Positions 36,362 to 44,745 of a stretch of 64,000 nt of DNA are shown here, in pieces. The number at the start of each line of letters is the position of its first letter. Position 1 is the first letter of the stretch. Origin of the DNA: Hoyosella sp. YIM 151337 (GTDB lineage: Bacteria; Actinomycetota; Actinomycetes; Mycobacteriales; Mycobacteriaceae). Where the stretch lies: contig NZ_JAPEIQ010000011.1 of NCBI RefSeq assembly GCF_026041215.1, positions 186,001 to 250,000 of the forward strand, written 5' to 3'. The notes under the pieces were generated by a model. That model made no database searches, had not been told where the DNA came from, and saw nothing but the letters and a program-made list of their open reading frames with translations. A program made the position numbers and the translations under genes.

Positions 36362-38887
36362 GTGGGGCGCGCGACGAGCAGGGCGGTGCTCGGCCGGTGG
36401 TGGCTGCTGCATCTGCGGGAGCTCCTGGCCCGCCCGGTACGTTCGGCGATCTCGATCGGCGTGATCGCGGTGTCGTCTGCATTGCTGGTCGCGGTGCTCT
36501 CTGTTTACGGCTCGCTGACTGGGTCCGTCGAGCGGCTGTCCCAAGCTGTGGCGGGTGACGCGGCTCTCGAAGTGACCGCTATTGCTGACACTGGTTTCGA
36601 CGAACGGGTCTATCCGAGTGTGCGGCGGGTGCCCGGGGTGGAGGCGGCAGCACCACTGCTGTGGACGCAGGTCGCGCGCGGCGAGGGCCAGACCTTGGTG
36701 TTCGGTGCCGATCGGGCCTCGAGTGAGCTTGGCAGCGATCTTTCCGGGTCGATCGGCGCGGATCTCACGCAACTGTCGCAACAGCTGCTCTCTGGCGGGG
36801 TGATCGCGGGGCCAGGCGCGAATCTGCAAGCTGGCGACATTCTGGAGCTGCCGGGCGGGGCTGCGGAGGTGGTCCACGTTGCCGAGGCGCCGTCCGCACG
36901 TGCCATCAACGGCGGCAACTTCGTGGTCACCGCCTTGCCGGTAGCGCAGCGTCTGACCGAACGCCAGGGCACCCTCGACTCGATTTTCGTCATACCTGGC
37001 AGTGGGGTGGACATCGCCGAACTCCAGCAGCGCATCGCAGCGGCGGTCGACGGGCGGGCGCTGGTCGCTGCTCCCGAGTTCCGGGCGGCGCAGGCGGGCA
37101 GTTCGATCGCTTTGACCCGCGATTCGACACTATTGGTCGCAATGATCGGTCTCGTGGTCGCGGGCTTTCTGGTGTTCAATTCGATGAACATGACGGTCGC
37201 GCAGCGCCGTCCCGCTATCGCCACGCTCCGCGCGCTCGGTGCCCGCCGTGCCGTGATTGTGCGTGGCTTGGTGGGGGAAGCGGCGGTAATCGGTGCGATC
37301 GGTGGTGTTGCGGGAATTCCGCTGGGTGCTGTGATGGGCGAGCTCGCGGTCGGGCGGGTGCCGCCAGTGCTTGTGCAGTCGTTCACCGGCGAGGTCGCCT
37401 TCGCGGTCCAGTGGTACGCGCCAGTCGTCGCGTTGTTGCTGTGCGTCGGTGCGAGCGTCGTTGCATCCGCTGTCGCGGCTCGTCAGGTGTTCTCCGTGGC
37501 GCCGGTGGAAGCGTTGCAGCCTGCGGACGTGGTGACAGCCGAAATCCACTCGGACTCGCTCGCCCTCCCCGCGCTGGCCGCAGGAGCAGCGACGATGGCG
37601 CTGTCAGTGTGGATGGCCTTCAGTTTCGACGATCGGCGTGCGCTGATCGCGGGCGGTCTGTTCGCCGTCGGCATCCTGGGTGTGTGCTACGGCTTGGTGC
37701 GCGCAATCAGTACCGCGACGTCGCATGTGGCCGGAGCATGTGGCCCTGCGGGGCGCCTCGGAGCGGAGTCGGCTGCCCGGGCGCCAAGGCGAGTATGGGC
37801 CACCGCAATGACAGTGATGATCGCAGTGGCAGTCGCGGTTTCGACCACCGGATCGATGCGAAACCTCGTCGACTCCGCGGGGGATCTGGTGGCGTCGCTT
37901 GCCGAGGCCGACTTCTATGTGACGACGGCGCCGGTCGATAACGTTCCGGCCGGGCCTGTCGTTCCACCGAGTGTCACAGCAGACCTTGGGCAGCTTCCAG
38001 GGCTGGCTCGCGTGACACCAGGACAGTGGGCGTACGCGAACCTGGAGGCACCGGGAGGGGCGCCGCTGAAAGTGATGGTCCTCGGCGCGAGCGAAGGTTC
38101 GACAGCACCCGCGCTTGCTGCGATGACGCCTGAGCTCAGAGAGCGTGTCCTGAGCGGCGAGGGGGTGGCACTGTCGCGACAGCTCGCTCGTGCGCTTGAG
38201 CTGGAGGTAGGGGACGTGATTGACGTCGCGACCCCCAGCGGACTCCAGCGCCCCGAAGTCGTGGGTGTCGTTGACTATCTCGCTGTGGGTGCTGGGATGT
38301 TCGCAATGGATCTTCCCCGCATGCAACAGTGGTACAAGCGTGACGGGGCGACGTTTCTCGAAGTCGCAATCGCTGCTGATGCGGACGTTGCAGCGGTAAC
38401 TGACGCTGCGCAAGCCGTGCTGCCAGTGGGCGTGCATCTACAGTCAGGCGAGGAATCGTTTCGATCGGCGCGACAGGCGACTGAGCAGGCTGGGGCTCTT
38501 GCCGTGGGAGTGCAGTGGATCGTTGCCTTGGTCGCCGCGGTCGCTCTGCTAAATACGCTGATGCTCTCCGTGCTCGACCGGCGGCGCGAACTGGGCGTGC
38601 TGCGCGCGATGGGGGCGAGCCGCACGTTCATGTCGCGCACCGTGCTGTACGAGGCGTTGGGTGTGGGTGTCGTTGGGGGCGTGATGGGCCTTATCGCGGG
38701 CACCGCGCTGCACTACATTGCCACAGTTGCGCTCTCAGCGACCACAGCTGTACATATTTCCTTCGCGATCGTGCCCTCGACAGGGTTGTATGCGGGTGCT
38801 GCGCTGCTCCTTGCCCTGGCGGGCGCCCTGGTGCCGGCGTGGCGGGCGGGTCGCATGGACATCATCAGCGCGGTGAGCGCGGATTAG
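36362..38887 (+). CDS. FtsX-like ABC transporter permease, duplicated type
   Basis: 841 residues from a GTG two bases after the ATPase gene. An N-terminal helix (about 25-48) and an extracytoplasmic MacB-like domain lead to FtsX helices near 258-280, 302-327 and 350-376. Two more helices follow (about 400-450), then a second periplasmic domain and a second FtsX set near 712-738, 765-790 and 803-828. The motif ATLRALGARR after the first set and LGVLRAMGASR in the second are the coupling helices. Such duplicated permeases do mechanical transmission or lipid/lipoprotein export rather than small-molecule import. Partner is the preceding ATPase. Confidence 0.9.
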   Translation: MGRATSRAVLGRWWLLHLRELLARPVRSAISIGVIAVSSALLVAVLSVYGSLTGSVERLSQAVAGDAALEVTAIADTGFDERVYPSVRRVPGVEAAAPLLWTQVARGEGQTLVFGADRASSELGSDLSGSIGADLTQLSQQLLSGGVIAGPGANLQAGDILELPGGAAEVVHVAEAPSARAINGGNFVVTALPVAQRLTERQGTLDSIFVIPGSGVDIAELQQRIAAAVDGRALVAAPEFRAAQAGSSIALTRDSTLLVAMIGLVVAGFLVFNSMNMTVAQRRPAIATLRALGARRAVIVRGLVGEAAVIGAIGGVAGIPLGAVMGELAVGRVPPVLVQSFTGEVAFAVQWYAPVVALLLCVGASVVASAVAARQVFSVAPVEALQPADVVTAEIHSDSLALPALAAGAATMALSVWMAFSFDDRRALIAGGLFAVGILGVCYGLVRAISTATSHVAGACGPAGRLGAESAARAPRRVWATAMTVMIAVAVAVSTTGSMRNLVDSAGDLVASLAEADFYVTTAPVDNVPAGPVVPPSVTADLGQLPGLARVTPGQWAYANLEAPGGAPLKVMVLGASEGSTAPALAAMTPELRERVLSGEGVALSRQLARALELEVGDVIDVATPSGLQRPEVVGVVDYLAVGAGMFAMDLPRMQQWYKRDGATFLEVAIAADADVAAVTDAAQAVLPVGVHLQSGEESFRSARQATEQAGALAVGVQWIVALVAAVALLNTLMLSVLDRRRELGVLRAMGASRTFMSRTVLYEALGVGVVGGVMGLIAGTALHYIATVALSATTAVHISFAIVPSTGLYAGAALLLALAGALVPAWRAGRMDIISAVSAD

Positions 38888-38911
38888 CGCACACCGTGTC
38901 ACGATAGACAC

Positions 38912-39292
38912 ATGCTTTTCATCGCAAGTTTGGTGATCAACTCATTCGCCATCTGGCTCGCAGCAGAGTGGATCACTGGAATCTCGCTGCGCCTCCCCGG
39001 GGACTCAGTCGGCGCGGACGCGCTTGTCATCGTGCTGATCGGTCTCGTTTTCACACTGGTCAACCTCATCGTCAAGCCTGTCGTGAAGCTGCTGTCTCTG
39101 CCGTTGGTGATCATCACCCTCGGCCTGTTCTTACTGGTAATCAACGCCCTGATGCTGCTGCTTACCGAATGGCTCACGAGTTACTTCGACTACGGCATCG
39201 ATATAGCAGGCTTCTGGGCAGCGTTCTGGGGTGGTCTGCTGATTGCCATTGTGAACTTCGTGCTCGGAATGATCGTGCCGGGGAAGCGTTAG
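38912..39292 (+). CDS. Phage holin-fold (YvlD-like) membrane protein
   Basis: 126 residues with four membrane helices in a compact layout: MLFIASLVINSFAIWLAAEW, then VIVLIGLVFTLVNLIVKPVV, LPLVIITLGLFLLVINALML and AAFWGGLLIAIVNFVLGMIV. The NLIVKPVVKLLSLPL link between helices 2 and 3 is characteristic of the Pfam holin 4_2/YvlD family, which in chromosomes is not a phage gene and is linked to envelope stress. It starts 24 bp after the FtsX-like permease and may be part of that transcript. Confidence 0.82.
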   Translation: MLFIASLVINSFAIWLAAEWITGISLRLPGDSVGADALVIVLIGLVFTLVNLIVKPVVKLLSLPLVIITLGLFLLVINALMLLLTEWLTSYFDYGIDIAGFWAAFWGGLLIAIVNFVLGMIVPGKR

Positions 39293-39462
39293 CTGTAACC
39301 CCCGTGCTTCCGGACGGTGCTTCGCGTGCTATGTCCTAATTGGCTGCGCGCGATATGCTTCGTTCGTGCGGTAATAATCCCGGGCCTGCTGGGAGTCCCT
39401 CCGACCCGTGATCGTGCTCTCTTATCGGCTGCGCAAGCGAGTGGATCATCAGAGGAGGAGCG

Positions 39463-40242
39463 GTGGCTAACAAGCGCTGGACAACTGCGGTGGTGGCGAT
39501 ATTCGGAATCGCAGTGGCAAGCTGTGGTACCAACGGCACAACTCAAGAAGAGGCTGAGCTTACTGAGGCGCAATTAGACGCCTGCCAGGCCCTCATCGAC
39601 CTCGGGATGTGGGAACCACCCGAGGAGGACGAACCCGCTGAAGCGGATCTCGTGCATTTCCGGTCGTTCTTCGAGCGCATCCAGGCGGGTGCGGAGGAGG
39701 AGTCACCTGAAGTCGCCGACGCTGCCGCATCGACAATTGCTGTGGTCAACGAGGTGATCGAGACTAGCAACTACGAGTTACTTGACGGTCCAGAAATCGG
39801 CGCGGGCATGGGGCAGGTTGGTTTGCTCGGCCGCGACGTCTGCGGCTACGACGAGATTGATTTGGGCGCCGAAGACACGCCTGAAGACGGGGAAGCGCCT
39901 GCGCGGTATGAGTTCACTGGAGTGCCAGACACGCTCGAGCCGGGCCGCTACAGCATCCAGCTCGAAAACGACCAGGAGAATTTTCACCTGGTGATCGTTG
40001 CAAAGGTTCCCGGCGACTACGAAGGCACAGTCGATGACTTTGCCCAGCTCGAAGAGGAAGCAGCGATTGAAACTGTGGAGTGGTACGCCGCCGGCGCGTT
40101 CGCGGAACCAGACGAGACCGCGTATCTCACGGTGGATCTCTCCGAGCCAGGGCGGTACTTCATTCTCTGCCCGGTGACGAGTGAGGACGAGGAGATTCCG
40201 CACCACGCGCTAGGCATGATCGAGGAAGTCACTGTCGGCTAG
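39463..40242 (+). CDS. Acidic lipoprotein with a cupredoxin-like C-terminal domain
   Basis: 259 residues from a GTG with AGGAGGAGC just upstream. The signal ends in VASC (Cys21), a lipobox. The next 100 residues are helical and very acidic. From about residue 145 the sequence is beta-rich: RYEFTGVPDTLEPGRYSIQL, then NFHLVIVAKVPG, and finally PGRYFILCPVTSEDEEIPHH with ALGM. One His in the FHLV strand plus Cys, His and Met in the last loop occupy the places of copper ligands in plastocyanin-like proteins, so copper binding is possible but only inferred. A TAATAAT sequence at 39370-39376 may be the -10 box. Confidence 0.6.
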   Translation: MANKRWTTAVVAIFGIAVASCGTNGTTQEEAELTEAQLDACQALIDLGMWEPPEEDEPAEADLVHFRSFFERIQAGAEEESPEVADAAASTIAVVNEVIETSNYELLDGPEIGAGMGQVGLLGRDVCGYDEIDLGAEDTPEDGEAPARYEFTGVPDTLEPGRYSIQLENDQENFHLVIVAKVPGDYEGTVDDFAQLEEEAAIETVEWYAAGAFAEPDETAYLTVDLSEPGRYFILCPVTSEDEEIPHHALGMIEEVTVG

Positions 40243-40268
40243 GTGCCAGATGCGTGACGTTCTGTAAT

Positions 40269-41609
40269 TCAGGCACCAGGGAAGTCAGCGGGGAGTGGAG
40301 CGAAGTCTTCCTTGACTCTCGGTCCCGGTGGCAGCCCTCGCAGGATCTCGCTGATCCATACCAATGCAGGCGGGTGTCCGACGACGGCGTTCGTGATGTG
40401 TTCCGGTATTGGCGAGGTATAGAAACGCAAGTCCGCGCCGTTGTCCCAGTACTTTTGGACGGTCGGCAAGACAGTGGACTGCGGAACGAGTTCATCCCAT
40501 ACCGAGTGCCACCAGAAAACGGGACTGTCCGGAATGTGCTGGCCGAGGCTGTTCGCCCGAAGAACGTCAAGAACGGCTGGGGTAGCGGCGAGCGACTTTC
40601 CCGGCTGGAAGTACTCGTCGATCGGCCGGTACACACCGGTAAGGGCTGCTGTATACACGCAGCGGCTCTGCAGATCGGCTACGATCTGCTGGCCCTCGAC
40701 AGTCAGAAGTTCGCTGGCGGCGAACGCATCCGGATAATGGTGCGAAAGGGCAGCGAACCCCAGCCACATCGTGAAGTTGGCGGTGCCAGTTAGTCCGGGC
40801 TGCGCCGTCGTGGCGAATTCGGCCAATGCCACGAGATCACCGGGAGTGCCCCCGATGGCGGTGCCATTCAAATGTACATCCGGTGCGTAGCTCTGCCGGA
40901 GTTCCGCGGCGCGGATCGATCCAGAGCCGCCACCGGAGTAGCCGTACAAAGCTATTGCTGAGTCCGACAGTCCTAACGTGGTGTCATTCTTTACCGCACG
41001 TAGGCTGTCGAGGACCATTTTTCCCTCGTCATATGTGTTAAATGTGTTGAACTTTCCGCCGAAGTCAGGAACGTTGATGGCGAAGCCCTGCGCTAGCCAA
41101 CCGGCTAACAGCGGCATTTCCTTCATCGTGCCAACCTGGAGCGTATGCGAGGGGTTGCAGGACGAATCGGTCGAATCGATGGCTTCCTGAAACGACACAA
41201 CTGGCCGAGGACTGCCGGTCCACGGAATGCCGGGAACGATAACCGACGTGGCGGTCACGATCGGATTGCCGTGCACGTCGGTGGAGCGAAACAACAGTTG
41301 TCGGGTGTGGACAGGAAACGGCACACCGAGTATCCGGGTTTGTACGTCCCGTGTTCGCACGATGTGGCCTGGAGCTAGTTCTGCCATATTCGGCGGGTCG
41401 GCGTACCACGGATCTTTGTCCGGGACCGGAATAGGGAGCACGTCGTAGAGCTCTGGTTCGGAGGGGAGCTGTGGCAGCTGATTCTGGCTGGGCGGGAATG
41501 TCGGAGGGAACTCCGGGTCGGCAGCGGCTACCCCGCCACCTGCCGCCACACCGATGACGGTGAGCAGGGCCGCCGTCCGTGTTGCACAGCGCCGACTCGT
41601 ACGGATCAT
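40269..41609 (-). CDS. Secreted lipase of the LIP family
   Basis: 446 residues from the ATG at 41609, with AGGAG about 11 bases upstream; a longer frame to 41900 would overlap the neighbouring gene. A signal peptide is clear (TAALLTVIGVAAGGGVAAADP). The catalytic serine is Ser225 in ALYGYSGGGSGS. The conserved LVSFQEAIDST and LLAGWLAQGFAINVPDFGG-type stretches are those of secretory lipases (Pfam LIP) found in actinobacteria and Candida. It would release fatty acids from external lipids; the acyl-CoA synthetase gene upstream on the same strand could activate them. Confidence 0.87.
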   Translation of the reverse strand: MIRTSRRCATRTAALLTVIGVAAGGGVAAADPEFPPTFPPSQNQLPQLPSEPELYDVLPIPVPDKDPWYADPPNMAELAPGHIVRTRDVQTRILGVPFPVHTRQLLFRSTDVHGNPIVTATSVIVPGIPWTGSPRPVVSFQEAIDSTDSSCNPSHTLQVGTMKEMPLLAGWLAQGFAINVPDFGGKFNTFNTYDEGKMVLDSLRAVKNDTTLGLSDSAIALYGYSGGGSGSIRAAELRQSYAPDVHLNGTAIGGTPGDLVALAEFATTAQPGLTGTANFTMWLGFAALSHHYPDAFAASELLTVEGQQIVADLQSRCVYTAALTGVYRPIDEYFQPGKSLAATPAVLDVLRANSLGQHIPDSPVFWWHSVWDELVPQSTVLPTVQKYWDNGADLRFYTSPIPEHITNAVVGHPPALVWISEILRGLPPGPRVKEDFAPLPADFPGA

Positions 41610-41721
41610 TTCGGGGTGTCTCCTATCTGTTTCCGAGTCCACCCTTCGGCGCCTCGCGTGGTGTGGATCGTTAGTGCGGGGGTTAGCGATCGGCAAAGAA
41701 ATCGGTGACAGGGTCCGCTTC

Positions 41722-43326
41722 TCACGCATTTGGGATTTCGGCCGCGAGCGCAGACATCGCCCGACGATCGATCTTCCCGGTGGTGGTCCGCGGTATCTCG
41801 TCCACGAACACGACGTCGCGGGGAACCTTGAATCGCGCGAGTTCAGAGCGAATGTAATCGCGGACAGCGCGAGCATCCAGGTCTGGATTGGACCGGACAA
41901 TCACTGCCGTCAAGCGTTGTCCGAACTCCTCGTCGGGCACCCCCGTGACGGCTGCCTCCGCGATTTCGGGATGCGCATATAGAGCGGCCTCCACTTCGCC
42001 CGGGAAGACGTTCTCTCCGCCGGAGACGATCATGTCGTCGTCGCGTCCATCCACGAACAGCAGTCCCTGTGAATTCCAATGCCCGACATCGCCGGTCGAC
42101 ATCAGGCCGTGAGCAACGCTCTTACTCCCGCCCGAGGAGTACCCCTGGAACGATATCGAGTTACCGACGTGGATGGTGCCTCTCTGTCCAGGTCTGTTAA
42201 CGATCGTGCCGTCCACATCGATCAGTGCCACCGTGATGCCGAGCGGTGGCCGACCGACAGTTCCTGGCGCCGCGACCCAATCCTGGGGCGTAGCAATGGA
42301 GGCGGTGCCCGTCTCCGTGCACCCGTAGTAGTTGTAAACGACGGGTCCGAATTGAGCTATGGCACAGTCTCCGAGGCTTGGCGCTAGGGCAGCTCCGGCT
42401 GTGAATATGACTGAGACACTGTCGGTGCGTCGGCGGTTGATGTCGGGGCAGTCGAGCATGCGTCGAAGCATCGTGGGAACCAGCACGACTGCGTCACATC
42501 GGTAGGACTCTATTTGTTCTAAGGCAAGCGCGGCATTGAAGCGCCCGTGAAGAACGATCGTGCAGCCGAGATTCACGGCGATAATGAATTGGGACAGCGC
42601 AGTGCCGTGAAAAAGTGGTGCACACAGCAGCACAGTCTGCGCGCTGCGAAGCGGGACGCGGTCGAGGAACTGCGCGGAGGCGAAGGTGGATTCGACCGTG
42701 CGAGGGGCTCCTTTGGGAGTCCCTGTCGTCCCTCCTGTGAGGAGAACGAATTGGCCCTGTCTCGACGGACGGGAAACGGGGGCGTCGCTGTCCTCGACAT
42801 CTCGCGACGGGGGTACCGCAATACTCAGCCTGGTGATATCCGGCGGAAGCGCGGCGACCATGTCGGTGAACTCGTCGTCGGATACCACCGCTGATACGTG
42901 TTCACGAGCCGCCACATCAACAAACTGCCTAGAGCTGAATCCAGTGTTCATGAGTACCAGCCCGGATCCGACTTTCGCGGCGGCGACCATCGTTTCCACA
43001 AGTTCTCGGTGATCTCTGCACATCACCGCGATCACCGACGTTTCATCGAGGCCGAGGGCGCGCCATCGGTGCGCGATCCTGTTGGTGAGAAGATCAAGCT
43101 GCCTATTGGTGAGAGTGCCTTCCCTGTCAACCAGTGCGATTCGATCACCATGCCACCGGGCACCGGTCGTGATTCCACTCGCGATTGGGCCGAGAGTCTT
43201 GATCGCGATAGATTTTTGCCGCACCCGCAGCGGACGTTTGAGGTCGATGATTCCACTACGCTGCATCACGGCAATCTGTTGTGCTCGCAGGCGGGCTGAG
43301 CTGACGAACGTGCGCATTGAGACCAA
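41722..43326 (-). CDS. Acyl-CoA synthetase (AMP-forming, FadD-like)
   Basis: 534 residues. The AMP-binding motif is LLTGGTTGTPKGAPR, followed by the aromatic/acidic A5 stretch NYYGCTETGTASI, the STGDVGH motif and the C-terminal GGENVFPGEVEAAL and catalytic Lys in PRTTTGKIDRRA. It activates a carboxylic acid as acyl-AMP then acyl-CoA; the acid is unknown. A TTG at 43326 has GGGAG eight bases upstream, better spaced than the ATG at 43317. It is divergent from a PucR regulator gene, with an inverted repeat between them. Confidence 0.9.
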   Translation of the reverse strand: MVSMRTFVSSARLRAQQIAVMQRSGIIDLKRPLRVRQKSIAIKTLGPIASGITTGARWHGDRIALVDREGTLTNRQLDLLTNRIAHRWRALGLDETSVIAVMCRDHRELVETMVAAAKVGSGLVLMNTGFSSRQFVDVAAREHVSAVVSDDEFTDMVAALPPDITRLSIAVPPSRDVEDSDAPVSRPSRQGQFVLLTGGTTGTPKGAPRTVESTFASAQFLDRVPLRSAQTVLLCAPLFHGTALSQFIIAVNLGCTIVLHGRFNAALALEQIESYRCDAVVLVPTMLRRMLDCPDINRRRTDSVSVIFTAGAALAPSLGDCAIAQFGPVVYNYYGCTETGTASIATPQDWVAAPGTVGRPPLGITVALIDVDGTIVNRPGQRGTIHVGNSISFQGYSSGGSKSVAHGLMSTGDVGHWNSQGLLFVDGRDDDMIVSGGENVFPGEVEAALYAHPEIAEAAVTGVPDEEFGQRLTAVIVRSNPDLDARAVRDYIRSELARFKVPRDVVFVDEIPRTTTGKIDRRAMSALAAEIPNA

Positions 43327-43353
43327 AGTGTGTACTCCCTCATGCCTGCCGAT

Positions 43354-43387
43354 ATCAGTTGCGGGAACCGCCTCCTGTGCAACTGAT
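43354..43387. promoter_or_regulatory. 9-bp inverted repeat, candidate PucR operator
   Basis: ATCAGTTGC (43354-43362) and GCAACTGAT (43379-43387) are perfect reverse complements separated by 16 bp. The half-site centres are 25 bp apart, close to two and a half turns of DNA. It stands 28 bp before the acyl-CoA synthetase start and about 110 bp before the pucR start, in the only gap the two divergent genes share. This is a natural site for the adjacent regulator, though binding is not shown. Confidence 0.6.
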
Positions 43388-43495
43388 CACACCTCAGCCC
43401 GGTTCGTTCGGGCAATGACGAATCGACAAACCTGCGAAGTCGTGGTTGTGCACATCGCCAACGGCTGCGAGTGTGCAGTGATGGAGGCGAATGCG

Positions 43496-44641
43496 ATGGC
43501 AGTGCCGAACTTGACACTGCGTACACGGCTGAAAGCCGCAATTGATTGGTATGCAAGCCAAGGCGGGCCTGCCTACAGGCGCGTGCCGAGCGAGTTGGTC
43601 GTAAGTGACTTCTTCGACGGGATCGCATACAACGCCGACGCGCTGGTCACATTCCTCGAAACTGGGAAGCTTCCGACGGCACACGACCTGCGTGCCATCA
43701 CCGACCTGGCAATGACCCGTCTAGCCAGCGGTGCCACGCTCGGCGAAGTCACCGGTGCCTACCAGGAAGTGTCCGCTGCTTTGTGGCGTCGCGTAGTGGC
43801 TGACTCGAGTCCTTCCGATCGCGCCGCCCTGGCGGATTTGATACCGCGGGTAGCCGAGTACATTTTCCAGGTCGTGTCCCTCATTGCCACCGAGGCTGCG
43901 CACCGATCCGGTGACCCGCTGTCAGATGTGCGCGAGCGGAACCGCGCCGCTGCCGATGAACTTCTGCGCTCGGGAGAAGCCACGGGGTTGTTCGACGTCG
44001 GTCCGGGCGCGAACTACACGATTGCAGTGTTTCAGATCGCGGGCTCCTCAACGGCGGGATCGGCCCTGGGGGACTTGAAGGCTCGGATTGAGGCCTTCGC
44101 ACATACGTATGTGCGCCTCGATTTGAACGGGTGGGTAGTCGTGCACTGGTTCTGGGGGGACGTCGCCGCCGCGGTAGCTCGCTTCCGTGGGAAGCTCGAA
44201 CATGCGCGTGCGCACACATCTGTTCAGTGCTGGGCCGGCATTGCCTCGTCCACAACTGCCTACGGCGTTCCCGGAGCTTACCGTAGGGCAGCCGGTCTTG
44301 CGGCTACCGCGCAGAAGCTCCGGCGAGCGGATTTCGTGGTCGATCTAGGGCAAGTGGCGATCGAGTACCTCAGTGCAACAGCCGGACCGGACATTCCTGC
44401 ACTGGTGGAGATCGTGGAGCCGCTCTCTCACTCCGATCCAGTTTTCGGGGAAACACTGCGCGTCTTCTTCGATAAGAACTGCAACCAACTTGCAACCGCC
44501 AGGGCAATGCACGTCCATCGAAACTCAGTCACTTACCGATTGGCGAAAGTTCACACCCTGACTGGCCTGAATCCACTGAACTTCGCCGAAGCAGCATCGT
44601 TACATGCTGCCTTGATCGCGTTGCGAATGGTGCAGGAGTAG
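43496..44641 (+). CDS. PucR/CdaR-family transcriptional regulator
   Basis: 381 residues from the ATG at 43496, which has GGAGG eight bases upstream; earlier in-frame starts lack a site. An N-terminal sensor-like helical region is followed by a GGDEF-like PucR linker domain and the C-terminal PucR helix-turn-helix: FFDKNCNQLATARAMHVHRN, with NSVTYRLAKVHTLTGL as the recognition part. Such proteins often activate adjacent catabolic genes in response to their substrate. The divergent acyl-CoA synthetase and the lipase beyond it are the likely targets. Confidence 0.88.
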   Translation: MAVPNLTLRTRLKAAIDWYASQGGPAYRRVPSELVVSDFFDGIAYNADALVTFLETGKLPTAHDLRAITDLAMTRLASGATLGEVTGAYQEVSAALWRRVVADSSPSDRAALADLIPRVAEYIFQVVSLIATEAAHRSGDPLSDVRERNRAAADELLRSGEATGLFDVGPGANYTIAVFQIAGSSTAGSALGDLKARIEAFAHTYVRLDLNGWVVVHWFWGDVAAAVARFRGKLEHARAHTSVQCWAGIASSTTAYGVPGAYRRAAGLAATAQKLRRADFVVDLGQVAIEYLSATAGPDIPALVEIVEPLSHSDPVFGETLRVFFDKNCNQLATARAMHVHRNSVTYRLAKVHTLTGLNPLNFAEAASLHAALIALRMVQE

Positions 44642-44745
44642 CCGACCCTGCACGTTGTTGCTGAAATGCACAACTCGCCGACTATGAAATCGTATAGCCC
44701 GGCGCTGCCTCGCACCCTCCTGCTCTTACACGCTACGTTCGGTGT

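Noticed and set aside
38912-39292. Prophage holin
   Set aside because: The protein fits the chromosomal YvlD-like branch and no other phage gene is nearby.
43082-43495. Upstream extension of pucR over the acyl-CoA synthetase gene
   Set aside because: It has no similarity to PucR proteins, and a good ribosome binding site exists for the ATG at 43496.
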